From Gnomoniopsis sp. IMI 355080 (Eukaryota > Ascomycota > Sordariomycetes > Diaporthales > Gnomoniaceae): DNA of 64,000 nt. The notes beneath the pieces were generated by a model. The model saw only the letters and a list, made by a program, of their open reading frames with translations. It was not told the DNA's origin and made no database searches. Below are positions 1 to 10,473 of this stretch, one piece after another; within the stretch, counting starts at the first letter, position 1, and the number at the start of each line of letters is the position of its first letter. The position numbers and the translations under genes are program-made. The stretch is taken from NCBI GenBank assembly GCA_027946555.1, contig JAPEVC010000102.1, positions 1-64,000 on the forward strand. Reading direction: 5' to 3'.

Positions 1-18
1 CCGCTCCTCAACCCCTCC

Positions 19-53
19 ACACACACACGCACACACACACACACACACACACA
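19..53. repeat. (CA)n microsatellite
   Basis: Almost uninterrupted CA dinucleotides, with one CG interruption, end three bases before the first start codon in the window. The tract therefore lies in the 5' leader or core promoter of the anthranilate phosphoribosyltransferase gene. Confidence 0.9.
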
Positions 54-55
54 AC

Positions 56-1441
56 ATGGCCGCCACTACGCCCGCCGCCTCCTCCTCCCAACCCGACCTC
101 ATAGAAGCCAATGCAGGCCCCTCCCAACCTCCGCCCGTAGTCGACATCAAAGACCTCCTCCGCCGCCTCTGGCCCGCCGCGCAGCAGGACGCCGACCCCG
201 TCCAGCCCGAGGAGATCTCCGACGCCATCGCGCACTTCTTCACCGACCGCATCGACGATGTCCAGACCGGCGCGCTGCTCATGTGCCTGCACTTTACGGG
301 TCTTGACCGTGACCCAAAGGTGCTGAGCCAGTGTGCGCAAAAGATGCTCAAAGCCGCCGCGCAGGTGGACACGAGCTCGTTGCGGGAGGTCGTAGCCACG
401 CGAGGGCGAAAAGAGGGCGGCTACATGGGGGGATTTGTATGTATTGCTTCATTTCTCCTTACATTGACAGTCCTCTCTCTCTCTTGTTTGCAGTGCTTGT
501 GACTGACCTGAGTATTTGAATCTATACAGTGCGACATAGTAGGCACTGGCGGCGACGCCCACAACACCTTCAACATCTCCACCACCGCCTCCATCCTCGC
601 CTCCTCCCTCCTCCTCGTCTCCAAGCACGGCAACCGCGCCTCGACCTCCAAATCCGGCTCCGCCGACCTCATCGCCAACATGGCCTTCCCCACGCCACCC
701 AACCTCTCCGCCATCGCCCCGGCCAACATCTCCACCCTGTACAACCACACCAACTACGCCTTCCTCTTCGCCCCGTGCTTCCACCCAGGCATGCGCTTCG
801 TCTCGCCCGTCCGCAAGAAGCTCCCCTGGCGCACCATCTTCAACCTCCTCGGCCCGCTCGCCAACCCGATGGACGTGTACAATGCGCCCATGCTCGAGGC
901 CCGCGTGATTGGCGTCGCGCGCCGCGACCTGGGACCCGTGTTTGCCGAGGCCTTGCGGCTGAATGGCGTGCGCAAGGCGTTGGTTGTGTGCGGGGAGGAA
1001 GAGCTCGACGAGGTGTCGTGCGCAGGGCCGACGCTATGCTGGCGCCTCAGTCCCGATTCCGAGCAGGTGGAGCATTTCCGCCTGGCACCTGAGGACTTTG
1101 GGCTGAGCCGGCATGCGTTGGATACTGTTTCACCCGGCAAGGAGCCAGCAGAGAACGCGGGCATTCTGAGACGCATCTTGAATGGTGAGCTGGCGGACGA
1201 TGATCCAATCTTGGAATTTGTGTTGATGAATACGGCGGCGCTGTTCGTGGTGTCAGGGGTGTGCGATGCTGATATCAGTGAGATGGGACATGGGGATGAT
1301 GGCAAGGTGATCTTGGAGAGAGGGCCAGGTGGTGGGCGGTGGAAGGAGGGCGTTAGGCGGGCCAGGTGGGCAGTGAAGAGTGGTGAGGCGTGGAGGCAGT
1401 GGAATGCCTTTGTGGAGGTTACGAATAGTTTCGCCGAGTAG
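56..1441 (+). CDS. trpD: anthranilate phosphoribosyltransferase (tryptophan biosynthesis)
   Basis: Transfers the phosphoribosyl group of PRPP to anthranilate, the second step of tryptophan synthesis, in the cytosol. Two exons, 56..436 and 530..1441, give 430 residues. The 93-nt intron opens with GTATGT and is phase 0. Exon 2 begins with the family signature DIVGTGGD (residues 129-136, the PRPP diphosphate loop). It is followed by NISTTAS, a KHGNRA motif with the typical SGSADL continuation, and FAPCFHPGMR / LLGPLANP. The N-terminal helical domain is present and the length is close to that of yeast Trp4 with a short Ala/Ser/Pro-rich N-terminal addition. The ATG at 56 sits in a good context (CAACATGGCC), directly after a CA microsatellite. 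No fusion to other Trp activities is present. The gene converges on the tRNA ligase gene, 285 bp away. Identification is firm; the exact N-terminus is the only uncertainty. Confidence 0.93.
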
Positions 1442-1726
1442 ACCTCCATGGTCCAAACAGTCGGTGCATATAGACTGTGAGAGTGGTTTGGGACAAGGCT
1501 GGCCCGTCCACATGCATTCAGCAGAGTGGCGCTGAACTTCATAGCTTTTCTCTATGAATAGGTCAACCTATTGGTAGCAAAAGGATACCCATATTGAGCA
1601 TTTAAATTTGCTCTCTCGACCTTCCCAATACTCATAAGTCACCATGCAAACATGAGGGTATCACCGTCACAAGCCATAACAATCCGTCACTCATGAGGAC
1701 ATCGTCGGTGATATGGCGGCGTTCCT

Positions 1727-4483
1727 CTACCGCGACAACACTCCCCTAACAACGCCCTTCACAACTGGTCGCCCCTCCAACCCAATGTCTACTAAGCCCC
1801 CTGCTCCAGCCCCCTCAGTCAACCACTTCGCTAATAAGTCATTGCTCTCCTTCGGCTTGACTCCGTCATCCCGAGTGCCCACTGTGATATGCGCCACCCT
1901 GTTCACGCAACTCCACTTCCCATCCGGATCGTCGAGCCTTACAACGATCGCCATGAGCCGGTCGTCGTACACCACGCGCTCCAGCATCACGTCGCACTCC
2001 CCGACTGACGAAGCGTTGTTGGCCTCCGCCTCAACATGCAGTTTCGTGTACCGATCCCACAGCTCCGGGTGTTCCTTGGCGCCCGCACGATGCAATAGCG
2101 TCACGTGGAATTTTGGCTGTATGCGTCGCGTGCCTTGGAGCTGCTTATAGAAGCGGGCTTGCTCGGCACCCACTTTATTGAAAGTCTTTTCGAGCATTGT
2201 GGTAATGTCTTTGGCGGGCACGTCGACCGACATGTACTCGAGTGGTTTCTTTTTCTGGCTCTTCTGTCCTTGCTGCTGCTGCTGCTGCTTATTGTTGTTC
2301 TTCCCGCCACGATCAGGGATCGTATGGCGCAAATCTGGGCGATACCCCTCGATAGCTTCGCTGATCGCCGCGTCCATCTCCTCAGGCGAAGGATCCGTTT
2401 CGAGTAAGTTTGGATACAGAGCCTTGAGCTCTTTGACGACGGTCTCGAGGTTCTGTCTGCTGCCATCGGCTGGATTGAGGTTGATGCAAGCGTCGAAGCC
2501 CTCATCTGGCGCGCGTGTCATGTCAATGGGCTCGAAGCGCTGCAAGAACCCTTCCATGATGCCCTTCACTTTGTTAGGATCTGTGGCCGCCTGGATGGTC
2601 TGGTGGTTGTCGCCACGCGTGAATACACGACCTTGTGTCACCTCGCGAATCTTGTCAAAGTTGTCGTGAACGAAATGTAGAGCGACAAGCCGTGCATCGC
2701 CTCCGAACTGCATCTTGACATCCGTGAGGAGCTGTTTGCGCTCGTGACGCTGTGCGTTGTTTCTGTCGGCCAAGACGATCTTGTGATCGGCAAGTTGTTC
2801 AAGGACCGCCTTGGTAAAGCGTGGAGGCCGGGCTTTGCCTTGAATGTTGTCATTCTGTACGTGACCGCAGTCGAAGAGCTTTGAAAGAGCGACGGCGATG
2901 GTCGTCTTGCCGCATCCAATGGTCGCGATGGGCACTAGGATCACGTTGCCAGTCACCTCGGACTTCCCGCTAGGGCCGTATATCTCTTCGAACTTGGCAG
3001 CGTCACTACCCGCGATGTTCTTGAACGCGAGAAAGTCGTTGCGCAGCGCGATGATACCATGGTTCTGGTTGTACAGCTTCCCTAGTTTAGGGTCGACGGC
3101 AAGGCGCTTCTTCGCATAAATCAAGTATTCTTGGGTGATAGCATGGTGTTTCTTGATCTTGGGAGTTTTGCCTGCAATGATTGCTTTGGTGCACTCCCTC
3201 CATTGACGGTATAGGAGGTAGGGCTCCTCAAATTTGTACTTGAAGAACCAGTCGAAAGAGGGCTCCTTGGATCCGTGGCGTGTGCGCTTGCATCGAACGA
3301 CAAAGCCCTCCACATCTCGGCCTTCGTGAGCACCACTCTCTGCACATTGATCCAGGAAGGACCTGACCTCGCCAATGGTATTGTAAGTGAGGAGTCCCAC
3401 TTTCTTGAAGCCCCAGCCATCTGCGAACTGATGTACCAGTGGGGTTGGGTATGTGATGAAATGCGGTACGTTGATGTTCATGCCATGGAGGTAGAGACCG
3501 GCTTTGTCAGGTCCATAAGCCAGGATGTGCTCCTCGAAATCATCATCGCACAGTTCGCATACAGCAGTCACATTCCGCTTCCTGAGTTCTCGGGCAAAGT
3601 CTTCCTTTGTCTTGCCGAGAGCCTTCAGCTGCCTCTCGATATGCCTCTCGCCAGCAGCAGCATGGCTCAACTCGACATCGCTACGGCCGCCGGTGGAGTG
3701 CTTGCTACATACCAGGAGAGTTCCGTCTTCAAGCCCGCTTAGGAAAATAATGCATCCATTTTCTTTGAGGGTGAGCTCGTAGGGTCCCTGGGTGTGCTGC
3801 TCGATGCTGCCCCACGTGGTGTCTGTCACCTCACCTATGTTGAAAAATTTGTCGTAGCCGCGAATGGCGATCTCGGGAACGTTTTGTCGTGTCCTAGTGG
3901 TAAACAACCCGCGAGCATAGGTGGGTAGGTTGGGCTTCTTGTAGTCCCATTCGGCCATTTTCCATGAGTCGACAGTCAGGCCATCGCGAGAGCTGGCCAC
4001 GGAGAAGGTTGACTTTTTGACACCAAAGCCACTCGTCTTCTTGTCCTTTGCAGCATCCTGCAAGGTGCGGCATAGATTTGCAACAACTTCTGTTTCCTGT
4101 TTGGCATAAGGGGTGGACATGTTGTAGGCCGTCTGGCCGGCATCTGCCGCCACGCCGTTTGAGAACTGCTCCATGTTCTTGTCGATAGTTTGTCCAAAAG
4201 TGTGATGGTCTTCTGGCAAGAGGCCGGGCTTGGAAGAAGAGCTAAGCCTAATATGAAAAGCAGGTGAAAAGTCGAGTCGTCTGCTGAGTGTGGTAGATAG
4301 GAGAGGTGTGTGATTCGTTGAAGGAAGACAACGGAAGCTGTGCCACGGGCGAAACGAAGACCGGCGTATTTGTGGAAGAGAAGAAAGGTTCTTGCGGTTG
4401 ACTTGCAGCCGACACAGTCTATAGAAGTTCGAACGGGCCAAGGGCGTTGACATACGGGGAGAGAGGCAAGTACGACTGGGCAC
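1727..4483 (-). CDS. trl1: fungal tRNA ligase (ligase / polynucleotide kinase / cyclic phosphodiesterase)
   Basis: Heals and seals tRNA halves after intron removal; in yeast the same enzyme also splices HAC1 mRNA in the unfolded protein response. One uninterrupted exon encodes 918 residues. The ligase domain has motif I KENG with nucleotidyl-accepting Lys240. The kinase domain has a P-loop ending GCGKTT (Lys526). The C-terminal cyclic phosphodiesterase carries two HxT motifs, H793-T795 (FHVTL) and H865-T867 (HITVG). A glutamine/lysine-rich linker (about 730-745) precedes the phosphodiesterase and is encoded by a CTG-rich tract at 2273-2290. The first 103 residues are rich in Arg, Ser and Leu and poor in acidic residues, unlike the rest. 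An alternative start at Met104 (codon 4172-4174) would begin close to the conserved ligase region. The family assignment is certain; which ATG is used is open. Confidence 0.95.
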   Translation of the reverse strand: MPSRTCLSPRMSTPLARSNFYRLCRLQVNRKNLSSLPQIRRSSFRPWHSFRCLPSTNHTPLLSTTLSRRLDFSPAFHIRLSSSSKPGLLPEDHHTFGQTIDKNMEQFSNGVAADAGQTAYNMSTPYAKQETEVVANLCRTLQDAAKDKKTSGFGVKKSTFSVASSRDGLTVDSWKMAEWDYKKPNLPTYARGLFTTRTRQNVPEIAIRGYDKFFNIGEVTDTTWGSIEQHTQGPYELTLKENGCIIFLSGLEDGTLLVCSKHSTGGRSDVELSHAAAGERHIERQLKALGKTKEDFARELRKRNVTAVCELCDDDFEEHILAYGPDKAGLYLHGMNINVPHFITYPTPLVHQFADGWGFKKVGLLTYNTIGEVRSFLDQCAESGAHEGRDVEGFVVRCKRTRHGSKEPSFDWFFKYKFEEPYLLYRQWRECTKAIIAGKTPKIKKHHAITQEYLIYAKKRLAVDPKLGKLYNQNHGIIALRNDFLAFKNIAGSDAAKFEEIYGPSGKSEVTGNVILVPIATIGCGKTTIAVALSKLFDCGHVQNDNIQGKARPPRFTKAVLEQLADHKIVLADRNNAQRHERKQLLTDVKMQFGGDARLVALHFVHDNFDKIREVTQGRVFTRGDNHQTIQAATDPNKVKGIMEGFLQRFEPIDMTRAPDEGFDACINLNPADGSRQNLETVVKELKALYPNLLETDPSPEEMDAAISEAIEGYRPDLRHTIPDRGGKNNNKQQQQQQGQKSQKKKPLEYMSVDVPAKDITTMLEKTFNKVGAEQARFYKQLQGTRRIQPKFHVTLLHRAGAKEHPELWDRYTKLHVEAEANNASSVGECDVMLERVVYDDRLMAIVVRLDDPDGKWSCVNRVAHITVGTRDDGVKPKESNDLLAKWLTEGAGAGGLVDIGLEGRPVVKGVVRGVLSR

Positions 4484-6412
4484 TCGAATGGATATGAACG
4501 GTTGGTAGGCGGGCGCAGTCGGTCAAGATTTTATGAGCAGGTACTTGACAATGAGTCAAACGGTGAAAAAAACACAGCCATGAGATGAGCACCACTATTT
4601 GGCCTCTGGAAAAGGTTTCACGGACTCACGGCGCAGCGTATGATAACGACTGTGGTAGGATAGCTACTGGGGAATATTTTGCACCGCCGCGTTCGAGTCA
4701 CGGAGAGAGGTTATTCATGTGGTAATAATACCGCCCATAAGATCTGCAAGTCTCCTGCGGCTGAGCGATGCTGCTCTCTCAACGTTAGATGTCGCATTCT
4801 GACAGAAATCTTATTTTCCAAGCCAATGGGAGGGTTAGGGTACTCTGCCCTATTTGCACCCCTACCTTCATTTTTGTCCTTTTCCGCCTGCGGAGTGCTT
4901 TGCTTGGAAAGCTTCTATTTGCAAAATAGTTTAAGAATATTTACCTGTTAGAATCTTCCTAATTGTAGATAATTCAGTCGAGATTGCAGTGCGTCATTAT
5001 GATGCTGGCACAGTATCGACTCTTGTCAGACTTCGCATCCGATGTTCCGTCATCAGCATCTGTAAACATCCAGTATAGGGAGAACAGGCGCTGGACGACT
5101 GTTGTTTTTGGCGAAAGAGAAGCTTGAAACTGTTTTCATTGGTCATTCCGTCCAAGCGTGATGTACGGACGCGAAAGAGCTCTGTCTGACCTACGACAGT
5201 CAATATCAGAAGCCGCTAAACCCTCCTCGCTCTCTGTTTCGAAAGCGTGAGCAGTATGTTATCTCTTTGACCAAGCACTAGTTTTGATGACTTCTCCCTC
5301 TTCACAAAAGAGAAGGATTCGCTCCGCTCGACACCATGGCCGGTGTGAGAATATTCGGTAGGGCTGATCGGCTCTGGGATTCTCCCCCCATTCAGGCATG
5401 GTCGATTGTGGGGGTGGCCCAAGCTCCCAATCCTGACAGGGAAGGTTCAAATGACATCACCGGCGCAAATGCTCCGGATCGCGATCGAGACAAGAGAATT
5501 GTGCCCAATCCACCACCTATAGAGAGATTTATCTACTCCCTTATTGAAATTACAAACAACAGGTAAAGACAGGTGGCATTTATAATCTCATGTCCAGCTC
5601 CCCATGATAGTCAACAGTATCCAGACCATCAGTCAAGCGAGTTGGGCCGTCTATGTTGGTGAAGCGGCGGCGGTCTCATTCTCACCGTTGACAAGCTACG
5701 TCATTCTACAGGATGTACAGAGTATTGCTTTGCAGACCTTACCTTACCTGAAAGAGAACGCGTCTCAGCATAGCTGAAGCTGGATTTAAATTCCGTGCAA
5801 CGAGGTCACTATGACATAAGTAGTGGGAGCATTTCTTGAGCTTCTCAAAGTACATCTGCACTCCAGCCTGCAGGAGCAGTACTTTTCAAGCCATGCTAGG
5901 TAGGTAAACGTGTCTCTCCTTGCCTCCTTCCTTTCACTGCATCGTCACTGCCACATGTACTTGCTAGCGATCGGGCCAACGTCAAAAACAAACACATCCT
6001 AGACGCCCTGCACGCCAATCTCGGACTGGGCCGAGCTGTCTGTTCTGCGGGCCTAGCCAGCTGCCCCAGCTACCACCGCACCACAGCAAGAAAGGCCCAG
6101 CCCCGTTGGCCAGGCATCAAGCAAGCGAATTGAAGCCACAAAGGACGCCTGCCAGTGACGTGATCGATTGACCTCATCCTTTCTCGCCTTCCACCTGCAG
6201 ATCTGCAGATTTGCTACCTACCTACCTACCTACCTACCTCATCTGACCTCCTGCTTCTTTGAATTCTCACTCTTCTCCTAAACATCACCAAAACCCTCAA
6301 CATTATTTTCTCGTGCGAATTCGTTTCGCACTTGCGTCCCCTACTTTCAGTGTCTCCTTCTACTTGAACTTGATCGCTCTTCAACTCTGGATCACTCATC
6401 ACAAACGTCGTC
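4484..6412. other. intergenic region, divergent promoters of trl1 and the Ish1-repeat gene
   Basis: Only short unconvincing reading frames occur here, none with recognisable motifs or splice partners. The last 200 bp before the Ish1-repeat gene are pyrimidine-rich (CT/TC tracts), as is common in fungal promoters and leaders. A (CTAC)n tract lies at 6214-6239. I see no RNA gene or mobile element. Confidence 0.6.
6214..6239. repeat. (CTAC)n tetranucleotide microsatellite
   Basis: More than six consecutive CTAC/CTAC-like units lie in the leader or promoter, about 175 bp upstream of the Ish1-repeat gene start. Confidence 0.85.
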
Positions 6413-8242
6413 ATGAGGCTGTTTAAAGCCATCATCTCTGTCGCCCTTGTGGCTGACGCTGCTCTCGCCAGCTCCTGGTTCAGCAAAGCTGGTATGTTGT
6501 CTCTCACATCATCCTCACCTCACTCTATTCGTCACATTGAAGCTAACCATGCATTTAACATAAAGCGTACAACAAGTGGCACGAGACTGAGCTCGAGCGA
6601 TGGTTGTCCGACCACGACGTTCCCTACCCCACTCCCGCTGACCGCAAGGACCTGGAGAAGCTCATTGCCAGCAACTGGGACGACTACGTCGCGACTCCCT
6701 ACAAGAATTGGGACACTCCCCAGTTGACTACTTACCTCCAACAAAAGGGCATCGATGTCAAGGATTCGGCCAATGCCAATAAGGACTCGCTTGTCCAACA
6801 GGTGAAGGACGTGTGGTACGAATCAGATGATAAGGCCCAGTCTGCCTACTCCAGCGTCAAGGATTGGATCCTAGACACATGGACCGAGTCCCAGCTCAAG
6901 GCCTTCTGCGATCACCACGGCATTCCCGTTCCTCAACCCCGCAAGCGTGACACTATCCTCACCAAGGCCCGCGCAAGCTACGATACCGTCGCTCAGAAGC
7001 TTGGCGAGACCGCATCCTACCCCGGAAACTGGGTCAGTATTACCGGCATAGGTCTTGACAACCACGAGTGCATCAGCTGACTGTCTATGTAGCTCTACTC
7101 CACTTGGACCGAGTCTGATCTTAAGGAGTGGCTTGACTCTCACGGCATTCCAGCTCCCCAGCCCAGCACTGTGAGTACTTTGTCTTCCATCGGGTCATCG
7201 CATCTGAGAGCTGCATGCTGACCAACTTATGTAGCGTGACAAGCTGATTGCCTCCGTCCGCCGCAACTCACGCCTTGCCTACCTCAAGTCACAGGAGCAG
7301 CTTGCTTCTGCCACCGAGAGCGCTCAGTCTGCCTACGCATCGTTGACCGACTATGTCATCGACTCGTGGACCGAGTCCCAGCTCAAGGAATTTTGTGACA
7401 AGAACAGTATTCCTGTGCCTCAAGGTACCAAGGTTAACGAGCTTCGTGCCCTTGTTCGCAAGCACAAGGCCGACTTCCTCGGCGACACGGTGTCTGGTAC
7501 TGCCGTTTCCGCGTTCGGTGCTGCCACCTCCAAGGCTGGTAACCAGTATGGCAAGGCCACAGACAGCGCTTCTTTGGCTGCCCAGGATGCCTTCAACTCA
7601 GCTATCGATTCATGGTCTGACACCCGCCTCAAGTCGTATCTCGATGCTCGCGGTGTTCCTGTGCCTCAAGCTTCAAAGGCCGACGAGCTTCGCGCTCTGG
7701 TCCGCAAGCATGCTCACAAGGCTGCTAATGGGTACAGCATTTGGACCTTCGATGATTACACCGTTGAGAATCTGAAGAATTATCTTAAGGCCAATGGTGA
7801 TGCCGCGGCAAAGAAGACTGCCGAGAAGACTGGTGCAACCCGCGATGAACTCGTCAGCGCTGCCCAGTCCGCTTATACATCTGCCTCCTCCGCTGGCGGC
7901 GATACTTACGCATCCGTGACCAGCTACCTGGCTAAGAACACTGATGCGGCCAAGAGTGCGGCCTTTGACTCTTGGTCTGAGAGCGATCTCAAGAGCTATC
8001 TTGACAGCTACGGCGTGCCTGTTCCCCAAGGATCGACTGTCGACCAACTGCGAGCCTACGCCCGCAAGCAATCCACATACTGGCGATACGGAACCAACTC
8101 TCCTTCCGAGACTGCTTTCGCCAAGATCAGCGAGTCCGTTCAGGGAACCTGGGATTGGGTTCTGAGCCAGCTGGGCGCCGGTAAGAGGGTTGCGGACAAG
8201 ACTGCTGCCGACGGAAAGAAGCATGTCAAGGAGGAGCTGTAA
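6413..8242 (+). CDS. Ish1-repeat stress-response protein (Ish1/Msc1 family)
   Basis: Four exons, 6413..6491, 6566..7032, 7093..7170 and 7235..8242, encode 543 residues; all junctions are GT-AG and phases close. The N-terminus is a signal peptide (MRLFKAIISVALVADAALA). The rest is about eight Ish1-type repeats of the form W(S/T)ESQLKxxLDxxGIPVPQ...(D/E)ELRALV, joined by Ala/Ser-rich helices. Repeat cores begin near genomic positions 6577, 6709, 6880, 7102, 7369, 7612, 7741 and 7969. In fission yeast Ish1 is a stress-induced nuclear-envelope protein, and Msc1 in budding yeast is ER/nuclear-envelope linked. By inference this protein enters the secretory pathway and acts at the ER/nuclear envelope or vacuole. 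The third exon is only 78 nt and holds most of one repeat, suggesting growth by duplication. No enzymatic residues are apparent. Confidence 0.9.
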
Positions 8243-9516
8243 AAAGCTTTTTCAAACCAAAACTCGTCGTCCACTCGAGCAAGCACAAGCTTTGGTGCCC
8301 GAGGGGAGCGGCCTAGGATGGGTAGGAGATAATATGGCTATCTCTTGAGGGGTGGGCTGGGTGGTGTTATGGACAGGCGTGGACCAAGCGGGTCTTTTGA
8401 TTGCTTTGATTGTTGGGCAAAAAGGGACCAGGCCATGTAATATTTTGCTGTTGGGATGGCATGAAAGGTTTGGTCTGATGAACTACTTGATACCGCTGTG
8501 CATAGTTTATGATGGTCTTTTCTCAATGCATTAAGCTGCCTTTCTTACCTCCAAGCCCACTATGGCCCAGTGTCTCGTAGTGAAAGAATTCTTAACTGGG
8601 TTGAGAGATCAGTGCCGCATATTATCCTCATCAGCTGTGAACTCACGCACCAATCTACTGGCGCCATAAAAGCCTTATTGTTATGAGCAAGATTGCGGAT
8701 CAAAATGCGTAAACCTGTCAAATTCGCTGCAGTTTCTATGCTCGCCTGCGAAATTGCTGTCTGATCCGCTCGGATATCGGACGATGATGGACTCAGAACT
8801 TAGCGTAAACAGCCTATACTCTGTTCGCCGCAGTCGCTGCCATTGATTCGCAAATCGACTAGAAACCAACCAGCCTTATCCAACTTTTACGCACCAGACG
8901 TATTGTTTCCAGGCCGGCTAGTTTCCAGAGACTGTATGTCTTCACACGTTCCAGGCCCGAGCCCTTCGCCGCTTGTCGTAGACTTGGCAAAATGTCGAGT
9001 CTGTCGAGTCTGCGACTTCGAACATCTTGGTCTTCTCACCACGAAGTCTAGAAAAGCAGTTGCTTAATATGTTATTGAAGACATAATACATCCTCATCCT
9101 GTTCTAGTGGTGCGGCCGTCGTACTCTATGCCCAGGTGGGTGAGGACTTGAAGTAATTAGGAGCTAGATTCGAGTCTTGGTCTTGGTTAATGGTCTTCTG
9201 CGACAGCAGACGTGATCCAGCCGACGTCCGGCCCTTTTGATCTGATGATTAAGGAGGCTCGCGATATTGTCGCTGGGTCGAAATTGAGTGCCGTCCCAAG
9301 TTCGCGACGTTTCTCGCCAGACGCTTTGTCGAAGCACCATACCTAGTTATTCAGTGCAAGATATCGAATATTCTGATGTAGTAGCAAAGCAGCCCTGGCA
9401 AGGCCGCAGATACCAAGGTGGAGAAACTCTCAATACCATTAATTTGTACCTAGAAGCAATGTTATTTTTTCCTTGAAAAAGGACGGCTGTCTGTCTCTCT
9501 CAATGATAACCTCTGC
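8243..9516. other. intergenic region between convergent genes
   Basis: This holds the 3' ends of the Ish1-repeat gene (left) and the NmrA-like gene (right). Reading frames here are under 80 codons and show no motif. No tRNA-like boxes or repeats were recognised. Confidence 0.55.
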
Positions 9517-10473
9517 TTAACGACTTTTCATCACTTCTTGGGCCAACTCTTTCAGACTTTTCCGCGGGACGTACCATTCACCCTCTGCGCCAAATTCCAG
9601 GCCCTCTTGAAAATTCCCTGCTCCAGAACCGTCAAAATTGACCCTAAGTAAAGGGTTCACATACATCGCCAGTTTGTCGCCTGTCTTATCCGCTTCTTCC
9701 TTCCTTTTTGACAATTCTTGGGAGCTCAATTCAATCGCTTGGAATTTGCAGCCGGCTACTTCCTCGAGCACGCTCGTCATTCCGCGTATGGTGGTTTGAT
9801 TCTCAGCGATCCTTATTCTTCTATTTTTAGTCTTCTCCTCGTCCATCTTCAGCGCTGCAACGATACTTGCAGCAACAAACTCAGTTGAGCTCGTTGTAAA
9901 CACTTTGTCTCCACCGTCGATGCTCGTGACCTGAAGATCTGTCCAGTTCCAGATATTGAGAAGGCCACCACCAAGCGCCAAATCGGTAAACATACCGGTG
10001 ACGATTGTCGTAAAGCTGGTCACGGAGTCGGATTCTGCAAGAGACACGAACTTTCGCGCGCTCTGCACTACAGGGCTTTCCTCGCCAAAGGCAGCCACGG
10101 CGGCCGGATGCAAGACATCGAGTGTGTACTCGCTCGGAAAGATGCGTCGCACACCGGCTTCCTGCGCCGCGCGTAGAAGTAGGTGATCGACTGTCTGAAT
10201 CACGGGGTTCGGGAGCGCGGAGACAACCACATCTGCGCCGGACAATGCTTGGACGAGGGAAGCGTGGTCGTTGTAATCGACTGCCACGGTTTTTTGTCTC
10301 GGATTCTCCACCACGGAGCTGGGAGTTTGCTTGGATGAGGTGTCTGTAGTGGAGTGGCCTTTGCGGGTGAGCACCGTGACTTGGAATGTTGGCGACGAGG
10401 ACTCCAGTAATTTGCGTAGGAGTGGAGATCCAATGCTGCCAGCCGCCCCGGCTAGAACTACGGAAGTGAACAT
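9517..10473 (-). CDS. NmrA-like / isoflavone-reductase-like NAD(P)-binding protein
   Basis: A single exon encodes 318 residues. The N-terminus is a Rossmann motif, VVLAGAAGSIGSPLLRKLL, with GxxGxxG at residues 9-15. It is followed by the acidic/polar dinucleotide-pocket turn and by DVVVSALPNPVIQ and RIFPSEY. The last two are the segments expected in NmrA/isoflavone-reductase-like atypical short-chain dehydrogenases (the FPSEF-type motif). The family includes redox sensors such as NmrA and real reductases; the sequence does not decide between them or give a substrate. The protein is presumably cytosolic, with no signal peptide or membrane segment. There are no introns, and the gene is flanked by gene-poor DNA on its 5' side, as is common for accessory reductases in fungi. 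The neighbours do not suggest a pathway. Confidence 0.85.
   Translation of the reverse strand: MFTSVVLAGAAGSIGSPLLRKLLESSSPTFQVTVLTRKGHSTTDTSSKQTPSSVVENPRQKTVAVDYNDHASLVQALSGADVVVSALPNPVIQTVDHLLLRAAQEAGVRRIFPSEYTLDVLHPAAVAAFGEESPVVQSARKFVSLAESDSVTSFTTIVTGMFTDLALGGGLLNIWNWTDLQVTSIDGGDKVFTTSSTEFVAASIVAALKMDEEKTKNRRIRIAENQTTIRGMTSVLEEVAGCKFQAIELSSQELSKRKEEADKTGDKLAMYVNPLLRVNFDGSGAGNFQEGLEFGAEGEWYVPRKSLKELAQEVMKSR

Noticed and set aside
529..1092. Arg/Pro/His-rich alternative frame over the anthranilate phosphoribosyltransferase gene
   Set aside because: It is the shifted frame of GC-rich coding sequence; the other frame holds the family motifs.
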